Shown here: one piece after another, positions 1 through 7,598 of the stretch | Position numbering within the stretch: position 1 is the first letter of the stretch | How the letters are laid out: each line of letters begins with the position of its first letter | Origin: Pseudomonadota bacterium | GTDB taxonomy: Bacteria > Myxococcota_A > UBA796 > SXON01 | DNA: 36,990 nt | Assembly (NCBI GenBank): GCA_005776735.1 | Contig: SXOM01000024.1 | Span: 1 to 36,990, forward strand | Reading direction: 5' to 3' | The notes under the pieces: model-generated | Databases searched by the model: none | What the model was told of the DNA's origin: nothing | The model's input: the letters and a program-made list of their open reading frames with translations, nothing else | Position numbers and translations under genes: made by a program

Positions 1-1222
1 GCGGCCGCTCCGCCACGACGGGCGGGGGCGGCGCAGGCGCCGCCGGGAGCGGCGGCAGCTCGTCGCGCGTGAAGGCGGCCAGGTCGTCGTCGACTCCGCG
101 CCGCACCGTCACGTGCTCGGTGGACGCCCGGTGGGACGGCAGGTCGATCGAGAAGACCGCCTCTTCTTCTGCGTCGCTGAACTGCGCGCCGAAGGCGGCC
201 GCACCAGTGAGGGGGTCGCTCTCCACCGCCGCGCTGCCCGCCGCGGCGGGGGGCGCCGGCGGTGCCGGGCGTTCGACGGGCGCGGCGCGTTCGACGGGCG
301 GGGGGCGCACCGGGCCCCGGTCGGTGGGCTCCGGCTCCGGCGGCGCCATCGACAACGACGCCGCGGCCTCGTCGTGTTCGTCGGCCTCGCCGAGGGCGAG
401 CGCCTCGGCGTCGTCCAGCGGACCCTCGGCCTCGCCGAGCGCCAAGAGGTCGTCGGTGTCGACCCCCGCGTCGACGCTGACGGTGGGCGCGTTCTCCAGG
501 CCCCGACCGCGCGGGAGGGGCGCGGGCGACTCGGCCTGCAGCACGGTCCGCGACTGGTCCAGGCCGGCGCGCCGCGGCCGCTCGACCTCGTAGTCCGAGA
601 CCCGCGCCACCGGAGTGGCCGGGCGCGCCGGGGGCGGCAGCGGCGCCAGCGGGGGCGGCCGACGGCCGGCGATGCCCGGCGGCGGCGCGTCGGCGATGTT
701 GGCCGCGCCCTGGCTCGGGCCCGTGAGCCCGGCGAGGGCGGAGTCGGCGTCGTCCTGCTCTTCGCCGTGCACGGTGATGGAGTCGAGCGCCTGGCGGAGC
801 TCGCTCAGCGACGGGCGACGCGACTTCGGCTTGGACGGGCGGGCCTCGGGGGCGACCGTGATGACCGGGAGCACCGCGTAGCGGAACCCGCCGTCGACCA
901 CGACCTCCATCTCGTGCCACCGCTCGAGCTCCAGCCGTTCGAGCTGCGGCTCCTCGATGCGGTTGAGGAGGTGACCCTGGCGCGCGCGCCCGCCGTCCCA
1001 CACGAGGATGAAGCGGGTGCTGCGGAGCTGCGCGGTGGAGAGGCGCTCCTCGATGCCCACCGGGCGGGCCGGCGGGTCGATGAGCACGCCCGGGCGCGCG
1101 ACGCGCAAGATGCCCTTGCCGTCCATCGCTTCGAACCGGAGCGAGAACGGACCCTCGGCCACGTTCTGCCGGCGGATCCACAGGCGAAACCGCGGGGGAT
1201 GGGCTTGGGAGTCGACAGCCAT
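1..1222 (-). CDS. Hypothetical protein with Pro/Ala/Asp-rich C-terminal region (partial)
   Basis: Open from an ATG at 1222 leftward through the window edge, so only the first 407 residues are seen and the 3' end is missing. Residues 1-140 look like a folded domain with alternating hydrophobic strands (for example FRLWIRRQNVAEGPFSLRFEA near the start, then a stretch with FILVWDGG). From about residue 140 the protein becomes low-complexity, rich in Pro, Ala, Asp and Glu, with a short internal repeat (VERAAPVERPAP). No signal peptide or membrane segment is seen, so a cytoplasmic protein with a disordered linker is likely. I do not recognise the family. It is divergent from the small gene at 1315; the 92-base gap holds a promoter for that gene. 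The opposite-strand ORFs here are shadows, because this frame has the ordered N-terminal domain. Confidence 0.7.
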   Translation of the reverse strand, partial: MAVDSQAHPPRFRLWIRRQNVAEGPFSLRFEAMDGKGILRVARPGVLIDPPARPVGIEERLSTAQLRSTRFILVWDGGRARQGHLLNRIEEPQLERLELERWHEMEVVVDGGFRYAVLPVITVAPEARPSKPKSRRPSLSELRQALDSITVHGEEQDDADSALAGLTGPSQGAANIADAPPPGIAGRRPPPLAPLPPPARPATPVARVSDYEVERPRRAGLDQSRTVLQAESPAPLPRGRGLENAPTVSVDAGVDTDDLLALGEAEGPLDDAEALALGEADEHDEAAASLSMAPPEPEPTDRGPVRPPPVERAAPVERPAPPAPPAAAGSAAVESDPLTGAAAFGAQFSDAEEEAVFSIDLPSHRASTEHVTVRRGVDDDLAAFTRDELPPLPAAPAPPPPVVAERP

Positions 1223-1266
1223 GCAGGGCGCGAGTGTATCGCGCCCGTGCAGATCGTGGGCATCGC

Positions 1267-1295
1267 TTGCCGCGCGCCCCGGCCGGCACTACAGT
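1267..1295 (+). promoter_or_regulatory. Sigma-70-like promoter for the 63-residue protein gene
   Basis: TTGCCG at 1267-1272 and TACAGT at 1290-1295 are separated by 17 bases, matching the spacing of housekeeping promoters. A GGGAGG ribosome site at 1305-1310 and the ATG at 1315 follow. This is by-eye matching in a GC-rich background. Confidence 0.45.
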
Positions 1296-1314
1296 CCGGG
1301 CAACGGGAGGGGAA

Positions 1315-1506
1315 ATGGGCATCGGACGTTCGATCCTGCGCGGGCTCAAGGACAAGGTGATGAGCCGCTACGGGGAGAAGATCGTGTCGAACCTGGGCGA
1401 CACCTCGTCGGACGCCCCCAACAAGTTCAGCGAACCCAAGCGCAACCTCTACGACGAGCTGGACAAGGAAGGCCGCATCGAGAAGAAACCCGGCTCCGAC
1501 CGGTGA
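1315..1506 (+). CDS. Small charged hypothetical protein, 63 aa
   Basis: Short gene with a good ribosome site (GGGAGGGG, 1305-1312) a few bases before the ATG at 1315. The product is polar, with an N-terminal amphipathic stretch (GRSILRGLKDKVMSRYGEKI) followed by an Asn/Pro/Lys-rich tail ending GRIEKKPGSDR. It has no signal peptide, membrane segment or cysteine. I do not recognise a family. The longer upstream open frame (from 1234) lacks a ribosome site and overlaps the promoter, so the start at 1315 is preferred. It lies between a divergent gene and the polysaccharide cluster, 109 bases before the flippase gene, and probably forms its own transcript. Confidence 0.6.
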   Translation: MGIGRSILRGLKDKVMSRYGEKIVSNLGDTSSDAPNKFSEPKRNLYDELDKEGRIEKKPGSDR

Positions 1507-1519
1507 ACGTCGGCCCCGG

Positions 1520-1543
1520 CGCCGCGATGCGCGGCGGCGGTTT
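1520..1543 (+). terminator. Possible weak terminator hairpin
   Basis: CGCCGCG (1520-1526), loop ATG, CGCGGCG (1530-1536), followed after four bases by TTT. It sits 14 bases after the stop of the small gene at 1506. The T-run is too short for a convincing intrinsic terminator. Confidence 0.3.
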
Positions 1544-1615
1544 CGTACCCGTGCGGACCGGTGCGCGGCGCATCGCCCACCGCATCCTCCCCCTCCGGCG
1601 TTAGTCCGCCCACCC

Positions 1616-3064
1616 ATGTCGGTCGGTCGCACCGCGCTCTGGTTGGTTCCGCTGGCGCTGGTGGCGCGCGGCGCGGGCTTCGTCGTCCCCATCGTCATCG
1701 CGACGTGGTTCGGCGTCCGCCCGGAGACCGACGCGTTCTTCTTCGCGCTGAGCGTCCCGAGTTTTCTGCTGGTCCTGGCGAGCAACGCGATGGGCACGGT
1801 GGCGGTGCCCCCGCTCGCCGCGCTCGTCGTGCGAGAGCCGGCGCGCCTGGGGCCCGTCATCTCGGGCGCAGCGGCGGCGGCGGCGGGCCTCGCGCTCTCG
1901 GTGGGCATCACCTTCGCGTGGGTCGTGCCCACGTTGGTGCCGCGCCTCACCCAGTTCGACGTGGCGACCCAGGCCATCGCGGTCCGCCACACGTGGATGC
2001 TCCTGCCCTTCGTCGCGGGGGTCGCCGCCATCGCCGTGGTGCGCGCGGGGTGCGAGGTGGTGGGCGCGGTCCGGGCCGCGGCGCTCGCGCCGATCGCGCG
2101 CGCCGGGGTGATGCTCGTGGCGGTCGGCGCCGGGTTCGACCTGGGCGTCGACGCGTTGCCGCTCGGCATGTGCGCCGGGGCCGCCGCAGAGCTGCTGTGG
2201 TTGTCGGCCGTCCTCACGCACCGCGGGGTGCGGCTCGGCTGGCCGCGGTGGCCGGCCGAGCTCGGCGCGGCCACGGGGGCGGTGCTGCCGGTCCTCGCCG
2301 GCGAGGCGATGGTGGCGCTGAACCTCGTCGTCGACAAGGCCTTCGCCAGCCGGCTCGACGCGGGGAGCGTCACCCTCCTGGAGTACGCCGACCGAGCGCG
2401 GGTCATCCCGCAGACCCTCTTGGAGTCAAGCCTCCTGGTCGTCGCGTTCAACACCTGGGCGGCGGCCCGGGCCCGCGGCGACCGGCAGGCGCAGCGGGAG
2501 GGCGTGGCCCAGGCGCTCGGCTGGGTCTTCCTCCTCGCCCCGCCGGTCCTCGCGGGGATGGTCGTCGCGCGTGAGCCGATCGTCCGCACCTTGTTCCTGC
2601 ACGGCGCGTTCCCCGAGTCGGGCGTCCGCGCCTGCGCCGACACGCTCGGCGCCTTCGTTCCCGGCATCTTCGCGTCGCTGGTCGGCGCGCTCCTGGTCAA
2701 GGCCCACATCGTCGACGGCCGCTTCCGCCTGGTCCTCGCGCTCGGGGTCGCCTCGAGCGTCACCAACCTCGCGCTCAACGTGGTCCTCGCGCCGCGCCTG
2801 GGGCTCCCCGGCCTCGCGTTGTCCACCTCGCTCACCACCGTGATGATCAGCGTGGTGAGCTGGGCACTCTTGCGGGCGCCGGGAGAAGCGCCGCCGCGCC
2901 TGGCCCCGTCGGGACTCGCGGTCCTCGCGACCAGCGCGGTCGGGGCCGTGGCGCTCCTCGACCTCGGCGCCACCTCGCCGCTCGACCCGCGCCTCTTCGC
3001 CGCCGCGGTCCCCTTCGTCGCCCTCCTCGCGTTCGGTGCGTGGCGGGCACGGCGGCCGGCGTGA
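1616..3064 (+). CDS. MviN/MurJ-like flippase of the MOP superfamily
   Basis: 482-residue polytopic membrane protein with about 12-14 hydrophobic segments across its whole length, as expected for MurJ/MviN and polysaccharide flippases. The N-terminal part (VARGAGFVVPIVIATWFGV then ETDAFFFALSVPSFL) fits the characteristic first two helices of MviN-type proteins, and the central stretch with LNLVVDKAFASRL matches the conserved helix 7 region. Family role: flips lipid-linked sugar units across the inner membrane. The next genes encode an O-antigen ligase-like protein and a glycosyltransferase, so a role in exopolysaccharide or O-antigen export is more likely here than in peptidoglycan. The stop overlaps the next start (GTGA, 3061-3064). 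Assigning it as the cell's essential murJ is not justified. Confidence 0.8.
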   Translation: MSVGRTALWLVPLALVARGAGFVVPIVIATWFGVRPETDAFFFALSVPSFLLVLASNAMGTVAVPPLAALVVREPARLGPVISGAAAAAAGLALSVGITFAWVVPTLVPRLTQFDVATQAIAVRHTWMLLPFVAGVAAIAVVRAGCEVVGAVRAAALAPIARAGVMLVAVGAGFDLGVDALPLGMCAGAAAELLWLSAVLTHRGVRLGWPRWPAELGAATGAVLPVLAGEAMVALNLVVDKAFASRLDAGSVTLLEYADRARVIPQTLLESSLLVVAFNTWAAARARGDRQAQREGVAQALGWVFLLAPPVLAGMVVAREPIVRTLFLHGAFPESGVRACADTLGAFVPGIFASLVGALLVKAHIVDGRFRLVLALGVASSVTNLALNVVLAPRLGLPGLALSTSLTTVMISVVSWALLRAPGEAPPRLAPSGLAVLATSAVGAVALLDLGATSPLDPRLFAAAVPFVALLAFGAWRARRPA

Positions 3065-4200
3065 ACAGGCTCGCCGTCGCCCTCCTGGCCGCGCTGCTGA
3101 TGGCGTGGCCCTACATCGCGCTCGACGTGCACCTGCCCCTGGGCGGCTGGGACCTCGACGCGCCGGTGGCCGACGTCCTCGCGCTCCTGCTCGTCCCCTG
3201 GGGCGCGTGGCGCCTGGTGCGCGGGCACCGGCCGGACGGCGCGGCCGGCTACCTGGTGCTCGTCGGCGCCGGCCTCGCCAGCGCATGGATCGCGTCCGAT
3301 CGGGTCGAGGCGCTGCACGAGTGGGCGCGCCGCCCCGTGTTCTACGGGTTGGCCTACGGGCTCGGGGTCACCGCCCTCGTCGCGGCCATCGACGCGCCGA
3401 TCGTCCGCCGCGCGCTCGCGGCCGCGGTGGCGGTGGCGGCGCTCATCTCGCTGGCCACCAGCGCCGGCCGCATCCTCGCCGGCGACACGTTGTGGTACTC
3501 GGCCATCGCCGGGCTGACCAACAACCACAAGACGGTGGCGGTGGCCCTCGCCCCCGCCCTCGCGTTCTTGTGGGGCAGCCCCGCGCCGGAGGCCGAGCGT
3601 CGGGTGCTGCGCGGGGTGGTCGTCCTCGGCGTGCTCGCGCTGCTGGCGAGCGCGTCGCGCACCGCGTGGATCAGCGCCGGGCTCGCGGCGACGTGGTGGA
3701 TCACGTGGCGGGGCCGCGCCTGGGCGGACCGACCGTGGCTGGTGCCCACCCTCGCGGTGCTCGGGTTCGTGGCCGCCACCTACGGACCGATCGCGACGCG
3801 CTCCATCCCCCAGATCGACGCGATGCGGTCGCGCTACAGCATCGACAAGCGGAGCTGGGCCCTCTTCGCGTCGAGCCCGCTGGTCGGGGCCTCGCCGGGG
3901 CAGTCCGTCCGCACCGAGCTCGTCCGGTTCCCCGAGTACCGGGTCAACGGGGTCGACGCCCACGGCGTCGTGCAGAAGGTCGGCGCCGAGTACGGGCTCT
4001 TGGGGCTCGCAGGCTACGGCGCGTTCGTGTGGGCGACGGGGCGCCGGTGCCGCCGTCGGCACCGGCCCGGCGACGGCACGTGGCCCGCCTTCGTCGCGCT
4101 CCACCTCAACCTGCTCCTGTCCACCGAGACGTTCACCCAGACGCACTGGGCGATGTGGGCGCTCCTCGTCGGGTCCACCCGCGACGACCGCCCGGAATGA
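3061..4200 (+). CDS. O-antigen ligase / Wzy-like membrane protein
   Basis: 379 residues with about 10 hydrophobic segments, a long extracytoplasmic loop near residues 240-310 and short polar ends. The loop has the WALFASSPLVGASPGQSVRTE pattern typical of the 'W..f...Pl.G.G.G' motif in the WaaL/Wzy (PF04932) family, followed by a His in VDAHGVVQKVGAEYGLLGL that fits the conserved 'H..yl....e.Gl.G' motif. Role by family: polymerises or ligates lipid-linked glycans on the periplasmic face. The GTG at 3061 is preferred because it overlaps the flippase stop; an in-frame GTG at 3040 would add seven residues. The stop overlaps the next ATG (ATGA, 4197-4200). Confidence 0.75.
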   Translation: MNRLAVALLAALLMAWPYIALDVHLPLGGWDLDAPVADVLALLLVPWGAWRLVRGHRPDGAAGYLVLVGAGLASAWIASDRVEALHEWARRPVFYGLAYGLGVTALVAAIDAPIVRRALAAAVAVAALISLATSAGRILAGDTLWYSAIAGLTNNHKTVAVALAPALAFLWGSPAPEAERRVLRGVVVLGVLALLASASRTAWISAGLAATWWITWRGRAWADRPWLVPTLAVLGFVAATYGPIATRSIPQIDAMRSRYSIDKRSWALFASSPLVGASPGQSVRTELVRFPEYRVNGVDAHGVVQKVGAEYGLLGLAGYGAFVWATGRRCRRRHRPGDGTWPAFVALHLNLLLSTETFTQTHWAMWALLVGSTRDDRPE

Positions 4201-5393
4201 CGATGCGCCTCCTCTTGGTGAACAGCTTTCTCCACGCCCGCGGCGGCGACACCACGCTCTTCTTCGCCGAGTGGCGCGGGTGGGAAGCACGCGGCGTGGA
4301 GATCGTGCCCTTCGCCATGCGGCACCCCGACAACGAGGTGTCGCCGTGGGCCGTGCACTTCCCGGCGTGGCGTTCGCCCCGGACGCCGGTGACCGGGCCC
4401 GGCGCGGCCGAGGCGCTGGCGCACGCGGTGTGGAACCGGGACGCCGCCCGGAGCCTCGCTCGGCTCGTCGCGCAGGTCCGGCCCGACGCGGCGCACGTCC
4501 ACCACGTGCATCGGCACCTCACGCCGTCGATCTTCCCGGTCCTGCGCCGGGCCGGCGTGCGTACCGCGTGGACGCTGCACGACCACGAGCTGGTGTGCCC
4601 GAACGGCCTGCGCTTCACCGCCGGTGCGCCCTGCTTCCGGTGCCAGGGCGGGCGCTACGCGGCGGCGGTCCGCCACCGCTGCAAGGACGGCGCGATCGGG
4701 CCCAGCGTGGCGGTCGCCATCGAGAAGGCCATCCATCGTGGGTTGCGACGCATGGCCGCGCCGGACGTCTACCTCGCGCCGAGCTGGCACCTCGCCGAGG
4801 GGCTCGTCGCCGACGGCGTTCCCGAGGCGAGCGTGCAGCACCTCCCCAACCTGGTCGAGGTCCTGGCCGAGCCCGGTCCGCTCGGCGCCAACGTGGTCTT
4901 CGCCGGGCGCCTCACTGCGGAGAAGGGCGTGGACGCGGTGGCGGCGGTGGCGCGCGCCTTGCCTGCGGTGCGGGTGGACGTGCTCGGCGAAGGGCCCGAG
5001 CGGGGGCGCCTGGCGGGGCTCGCCAACGTCGTCTGTCACGGCCAGCTCGGGCGCGCCGAGGTGCACGCCCGGCTCGCCACCGCCGGCGTGGTGCTGGTCC
5101 CCTCGCGCTGGCCCGAGAACCAGCCGTACGCGGTGCTCGAAGCCCAGCTCCTCGCCCGCCCGGTCGTCGCGCGCGCGGTGGGCGGCGTGCCGGAGTTGAT
5201 CGAGGACGGACGCACCGGCCGCCTCGTACAGACCGACCCCGAGCTGGTCCAGGCGACACGGCAGCTCCTCGGCGACCCGGCAAGGGCCGCCGCGCTTGGG
5301 GCCGCCGCGCAGGCGCAGGTGCGCACGACCCACGGCGCGCCGGCGTGGTTCGGCCGGATGGCGGCCGTCTTGGGCCTCGGCGGTGTCACCTGA
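4197..5393 (+). CDS. GT4-family glycosyltransferase
   Basis: 398-residue soluble protein with the two-domain GT-B pattern. The N-terminus has the acceptor-side glycine motif (LLLVNSFLHARGGDTTLFF), then HDHELVCPNGLRF and a Cys cluster (CFRCQ...C) seen in many glycan-cluster GT4 enzymes. The C-terminal half has FAGRLTAEKGVDAV and the E-x7-E signature ENQPYAVLE with VGGVPELIEDGRTG, the nucleotide-sugar binding region. Role by family: transfers a sugar from a nucleotide donor to a growing glycan on the cytoplasmic side. ATGA overlap with the ligase gene upstream gives the start. Donor and acceptor cannot be read from sequence. Confidence 0.85.
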   Translation: MTMRLLLVNSFLHARGGDTTLFFAEWRGWEARGVEIVPFAMRHPDNEVSPWAVHFPAWRSPRTPVTGPGAAEALAHAVWNRDAARSLARLVAQVRPDAAHVHHVHRHLTPSIFPVLRRAGVRTAWTLHDHELVCPNGLRFTAGAPCFRCQGGRYAAAVRHRCKDGAIGPSVAVAIEKAIHRGLRRMAAPDVYLAPSWHLAEGLVADGVPEASVQHLPNLVEVLAEPGPLGANVVFAGRLTAEKGVDAVAAVARALPAVRVDVLGEGPERGRLAGLANVVCHGQLGRAEVHARLATAGVVLVPSRWPENQPYAVLEAQLLARPVVARAVGGVPELIEDGRTGRLVQTDPELVQATRQLLGDPARAAALGAAAQAQVRTTHGAPAWFGRMAAVLGLGGVT

Positions 5394-5413
5394 CGCCCCC
5401 CTCCGCCGGCCGC

Positions 5414-6271
5414 GTGGCGACGGTGCTCGCGGTCGCCATCGCCGCGGTCAGCACCGCGGGTACGCTGGTGCGCCTCGCCCCCGACGTGCATGCGTTGGCG
5501 CTCGCGTTCTGGCGCGTGCTGCTGGTCGGGGTGCTGCTCGCGCCCGGCCTGCGCCCGGTCGGGCGCCGCGAGCTACGGCTCAGCCTCGTCGGGGGGCTCT
5601 TCCTGGCGCTCCACTTCTGGACGTGGTTCTTGTCCCTGCGGGAGACTTCGGTGCTCCGCAGCACGCTGTTGGTCTGCCTGACGCCCATCTGGGCCTCGTG
5701 CCTGGAGTGGGCGTGGCTCGGCGCGCGCCCGTCCCTGCGCTTCGCCGTCGGCATCGCGGTGGCGGTGGCCGGCGTCGGGGTGCTGGTCGCGGGGGGCGAC
5801 GAGGCCCAGGGGAGCGCGCTCGGCGACGCCCTCGCGGTCGCCGGCGGCATGCTCGGCGCGGCCTACTTCACGATCGGACGGGTGGTGCGGCGTACGGTCC
5901 CGATCACCACCTACGGCCCCCTGTCGGGGCTCGCGACCGCGGGGTGGTTGGCCCTCTTCGCCGCGAGCCAGGGCGTGCCGCTGTGGGGGTTCCCGTCGTC
6001 GGCCTGGTGGGCCATCGGAGGCTTGGCGCTCGGCCCGCAACTGCTCGGCCACGTCGGGTTCAACTACGCGGTGGGCCGACTGCCGGCGGCGGTGGTGGCG
6101 GCGGTGGTGCTGCTCGAACCGGTCGGCGCCACCGGGGTCGCCGCCGTGGTGCTCCACGAGACGCCCGACGGACACGATGTGCTCGGGGCGGCCATCACGC
6201 TCTTCGGCGTGCTCGTGGCGGTGTGGCCGTCGCAACCGAAGGTCGAGGGCGCGGCGCCGCGACCGGCCTGA
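5414..6271 (+). CDS. EamA/DMT-superfamily permease
   Basis: About 285 residues with roughly ten hydrophobic helices arranged as two EamA repeats. The first repeat has the LAFWRVLLVGVLLAPGLRP and LHFWTWFLSLRETSV patterns typical of RhaT/EamA transporters; the second repeat ends with the AVVLLEPVGATGVAAVVLHE segment that matches the conserved 'l.Pv.a.l.a...l.E' end of EamA. Role by family: drug or metabolite export or import; substrate unknown. The start is uncertain: GTG at 5414 is chosen, but a CTG at 5390 overlapping the glycosyltransferase stop is possible. It follows the polysaccharide genes and is probably co-transcribed with them, although no glycan role is implied by its family. Confidence 0.75.
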   Translation: MATVLAVAIAAVSTAGTLVRLAPDVHALALAFWRVLLVGVLLAPGLRPVGRRELRLSLVGGLFLALHFWTWFLSLRETSVLRSTLLVCLTPIWASCLEWAWLGARPSLRFAVGIAVAVAGVGVLVAGGDEAQGSALGDALAVAGGMLGAAYFTIGRVVRRTVPITTYGPLSGLATAGWLALFAASQGVPLWGFPSSAWWAIGGLALGPQLLGHVGFNYAVGRLPAAVVAAVVLLEPVGATGVAAVVLHETPDGHDVLGAAITLFGVLVAVWPSQPKVEGAAPRPA

Positions 6272-6354
6272 CGGCGGCAGGGTCCGGCGCGCCGCGCGAC
6301 GAAACAGCATAGCGGTTGCCCGAACTTCGCCCTCACGTGTCCAGCCCCACGACG

Positions 6355-6831
6355 ATGCCCGACATCCAGGAGCTCTACCGCCGCTACGGCGGCCTGGTGC
6401 TCCGCCGTGTCCGACGCTTCTACGCGTCGGAGGAGGCCAACGACGTGGTTCACGAAGTCTTCTGCCGAGCGATCGAGAAGCAGGACACCTTCCGCGGGGA
6501 GTCCTCGGCGGGCACGTGGTTGTTCCGCCTCACCACCCGGTACTGCCTCAATCGCCTCCGCGATCAGAAGCGCCGGCGCGAGCTGTTGGACGCGCAGGGC
6601 GACCTCGGCTGGTGGGCCCCCTCCACCGACACCGCCAACCAGGAGCGTGTGGCGATGACCCGCGAATTGTGGGCGGAGCTCGACGAGGAGCTCGCGCTGG
6701 TCGGCATCTACTACCACGTCGACGGCATGAGCCAGGCCGAGATCGCGGAGGTGCTCGCGGTCTCGCGGCGCACGGTGGGCAACCGGCTGGAGGCGCTCGA
6801 GACCCTCCTGCGCGCCCGGGTGCAACGATGA
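6355..6831 (+). CDS. ECF-type RNA polymerase sigma factor
   Basis: 158 residues, the usual ECF size. Region 2 (about residues 5-75) includes DVVHEVFCRAIEKQDTFRG and TWLFRLTTRYCLNRLRDQ, the polymerase-clamp and -10 recognition helices. Region 4 (about 105-155) has DGMSQAEIAEVLAVSRRTVG, a helix-turn-helix for -35 recognition. Region 3 is absent, as in ECF factors. ATG at 6355 is preferred; GTG at 6337 and TTG at 6316 are in frame upstream. ATGA overlap with the next gene, a zinc-type anti-sigma factor, shows the classic sigma/anti-sigma pair. Expected to direct transcription of its own operon, although I found no clear ECF -35/-10 pair before it. Confidence 0.9.
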   Translation: MPDIQELYRRYGGLVLRRVRRFYASEEANDVVHEVFCRAIEKQDTFRGESSAGTWLFRLTTRYCLNRLRDQKRRRELLDAQGDLGWWAPSTDTANQERVAMTRELWAELDEELALVGIYYHVDGMSQAEIAEVLAVSRRTVGNRLEALETLLRARVQR

Positions 6832-7598
6832 GCCCCCTCACCCGCGACGGCCACCTCAGCGACCTGGGCATGGAGCTGTACGCCCTCGGCGAGCTCGTTC
6901 CCGCCGCGCACTCCGAAGCCGAGGCCCACTTGCAGGCGTGCGGCGCGTGCCAGGGCCGACGCGCGGCGATGGACACGATCGAGCTGCCGACGGCCCCCGA
7001 GGCCGCCGCGCCGGCGCAGCCGCCCCGCCTCGCGGTCGTGCCCGGCGGGGGCGCCCCGAAGCCGGCGCCGGCCCCCGAAGCGGGGCGGCGCACGCGGTGG
7101 TGGCCGGCGGTGGTGGGCACGCTGGCGCTCGCGGCGGGGGCATTGTCGATGCTCTTGCAGCCGAAGCCCGGCGCCGAGTACCAGCTCCGCGGCGAGGGGC
7201 TCACCCTCGAGGTCTACCGGGACAGCGAAGCCGGCGTAGAGGCCCTGGGGGTCGGTGCCACCGTACAGGCCGGCGACCACCTCGGGTTCCGGCTGGCGAG
7301 CGCGGAGCCCGGGCACGTGCTGGTCTTCGGCGTCGACGCCCGCGGGGTCGCCTGGCCGGCGTGGCCCCCCGGGGAGGCCGCCCACGCGGTCGCGGTCGAG
7401 GCGGGTCCGGCGCGCGCGCTCGATGCGGCCGTGATGCTCGACGATGCGACCGGCGACGAGCGGGTGCTGGCGGTGCGCTGTCCCGACGGCTTCGATTTCG
7501 CCGCGGTGGCTGCGCACGTGGGCACCGAAGGGCCGCCGTCGGGGCTCGATCCCGCGTGCGCGTGGGTCGAGGTGCGGCTGCCGCGGGCGGCCCCGTGA
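6828..7598 (+). CDS. Zinc-type anti-sigma factor with DUF4384-like periplasmic sensor domain
   Basis: 256 residues. The N-terminal domain carries H34-x3-C38-x2-C41, the zinc-binding anti-sigma motif, preceded by the usual short helix (LGMELYALGELVP). A Pro-rich linker leads to one membrane helix (about 91-110, WWPAVVGTLALAAGALSMLL). The remaining 140 residues would be periplasmic; the pattern 'V.aGDhLgFrl...pGHvLvFgvDarGvawPawP' resembles DUF4384, a domain often fused to caspase-like proteases. Role inferred: holds the upstream ECF factor at the membrane until an envelope signal is sensed. Its neighbour is indeed a caspase-like protease. ATGA overlap upstream and GTGA overlap downstream support one operon. 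The DUF4384 assignment is from pattern only. Confidence 0.75.
   Translation: MSPLTRDGHLSDLGMELYALGELVPAAHSEAEAHLQACGACQGRRAAMDTIELPTAPEAAAPAQPPRLAVVPGGGAPKPAPAPEAGRRTRWWPAVVGTLALAAGALSMLLQPKPGAEYQLRGEGLTLEVYRDSEAGVEALGVGATVQAGDHLGFRLASAEPGHVLVFGVDARGVAWPAWPPGEAAHAVAVEAGPARALDAAVMLDDATGDERVLAVRCPDGFDFAAVAAHVGTEGPPSGLDPACAWVEVRLPRAAP

Noticed and set aside
1616..3064. Naming the flippase murJ
   Set aside because: MurJ-like fold, but the neighbours are glycan-assembly genes and paralogues are common; lipid II transport cannot be read from sequence.
805..4290. 1161-codon minus-strand ORF opposite the flippase and ligase genes
   Set aside because: Arg/Gly/Pro-rich composition with no domain or membrane pattern; the plus strand carries recognisable families with overlapping starts.
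6272..6354. ECF-type autoregulated promoter before the sigma gene
   Set aside because: GAAAC at 6301-6305 resembles an ECF -35, but no matching CGTC-type -10 lies 16-17 bases downstream.
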